Shown here: piece after piece, positions 5,491-6,099 of the stretch
Layout: each line of letters opens with the position of its first letter
How positions within the stretch are numbered: the stretch's first letter is position 1
Assembly: GCA_023259315.1 (NCBI GenBank)
Contig: JAHFQL010000074.1
Span: 1 to 6,099 of the forward strand
Length of the DNA: 6,099 nt
From: Candidatus Woesearchaeota archaeon
GTDB taxonomy: Archaea; Nanoarchaeota; Nanoarchaeia; Woesearchaeales; GW2011-AR4
Direction of reading: 5' to 3'
Notes under the pieces: generated by a model
What the model was told of the DNA's origin: nothing
What the model saw: only the letters and a program-made list of their open reading frames with translations
Databases searched by the model: none
Program-made: the position numbers and the translations under genes

Positions 5491-6099
5491 CTAAAATTTC
5501 ATTGCCCTTAATCTTTTCACTCTTTCCTGCGTTGAAGGATGTGTCATAAAAAAAGCCAAAAATGCGGTATTCCTGAATGGATTTGATATGAACAAATGCG
5601 CTGTTGCAGTGTTTCCAAACCTTAATGGATTAATATCTGTGTTCTTTTCTATTTTTTCAAGCGCATCTGCAAGCGCATCTCCGTTTCTGACTGTTTTTGC
5701 GCCTGTTTCATCTGCAAGATACTCGCGGCTTCTTGATATTGCAAGTTGAATCAAAGTCGCAATCAATGGGGTTAAAATTCCCAAAATCAATAAGCTTATT
5801 ATGTTGCCTCCCCTGTCGTCATCCCTGCCTCCTCCAAAAATAGCAGACCATCTTGCCATTGCCCCAATGTAAGAAATAACTCCTGCAATAGTGCCTGCTA
5901 TTGTTGAGATCAAAATGTCCCTATTCCTTATATGACTGAATTCGTGGGCAATGACTGCTTTTAATTCACCTTCATCCAATATTTTCAAAATGCCTTCTGT
6001 TGCTGCAACAACGGCATTTTGCGGGTTTCTGCCTGTAGCGAATGCATTTGGCGAGTTCGTTGGAATAATATAAACTTTAGGCATTGGCAAATTGCTTAA
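5491..6099 (-). CDS. htpX: HtpX-type M48 membrane zinc metalloprotease, N-terminus beyond the window
   Basis: HtpX proteases degrade misfolded membrane proteins, with the active site facing the cytoplasm. The 202 residues present start at the family's LPMPKVYIIPT strand and include NAFATGRNP and the zinc motif HEFSH (bases 5932-5946, zinc ligands the two His, catalytic Glu between), followed by IRNRD. Two membrane helices come next (about 62-83 and 100-121 counted from the edge). The third zinc ligand is the Glu of SREYLADE (codon 5722-5724), and the end HPSTQERVKRLRAM is typical. The frame is open to the right edge, so the apparent TTG start at 6088-6090 is only an internal leucine codon. 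About 80-100 N-terminal residues with the first two membrane helices are missing from view. The TAG stop is 2 bp from the stop of the convergent membrane protein gene. No promoter is visible. It is intact as far as it can be read. Confidence 0.95.
   Translation of the reverse strand, partial: LSNLPMPKVYIIPTNSPNAFATGRNPQNAVVAATEGILKILDEGELKAVIAHEFSHIRNRDILISTIAGTIAGVISYIGAMARWSAIFGGGRDDDRGGNIISLLILGILTPLIATLIQLAISRSREYLADETGAKTVRNGDALADALEKIEKNTDINPLRFGNTATAHLFISNPFRNTAFLAFFMTHPSTQERVKRLRAMKF

Noticed and set aside
6088..6090. TTG as the start codon of htpX
   Set aside because: The frame continues open to the window edge and the preceding residues match the inside of the HtpX family, so the true start lies outside the window.

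Overview
The window looks like a piece of an AT-rich archaeal genome, most likely a small-genome DPANN-type lineage or a euryarchaeal relative. The lineage is inferred; the archaeal assignment is stronger. It rests on a full-length Hef (FANCM-like helicase fused to an XPF-type nuclease, an architecture known from archaea), archaeal TATA boxes about 27 to 33 nt before start codons, no convincing Shine-Dalgarno sites, and oligo-T terminators.

Layout. Positions 1-86 hold the probable 3' end of an unrecognised gene cut by the window edge. Positions 87-426 have no confident gene, but contain a possible frameshifted small ORF, a hairpin with a GNRA-type loop, and a perfect 14-bp palindrome on the TATA box of the next gene. 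Positions 427-2163 encode an unfamiliar 578-residue radical SAM protein. A stem and T-tract terminator and a new promoter separate it from hef (2280-4490), a replication-fork and crosslink-repair helicase/nuclease. Next is a 315-residue multi-pass membrane protein of unknown function (4541-5488). The last gene, on the opposite strand, is an htpX-type membrane zinc protease (5491-6099), missing its N-terminus at the right edge and converging on the membrane protein gene with only 2 bp between stop codons.

The three complete plus-strand genes each appear to have their own promoter, so this is a run of single-gene units rather than an operon, and no shared pathway is evident. Hef and HtpX are ordinary archaeal housekeeping genes, although Hef has a changed nuclease signature (EIK instead of ERK) and a short linker. 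The least explained item is the radical SAM protein: it has the CxxxCxxC cluster motif, no second cysteine cluster, an acidic DDDP stretch where GGEP is usual, a long unrecognised C-terminal half, and arginine codon use clearly different from hef. It is the best candidate for undescribed biology here, but its substrate cannot be read from the sequence.
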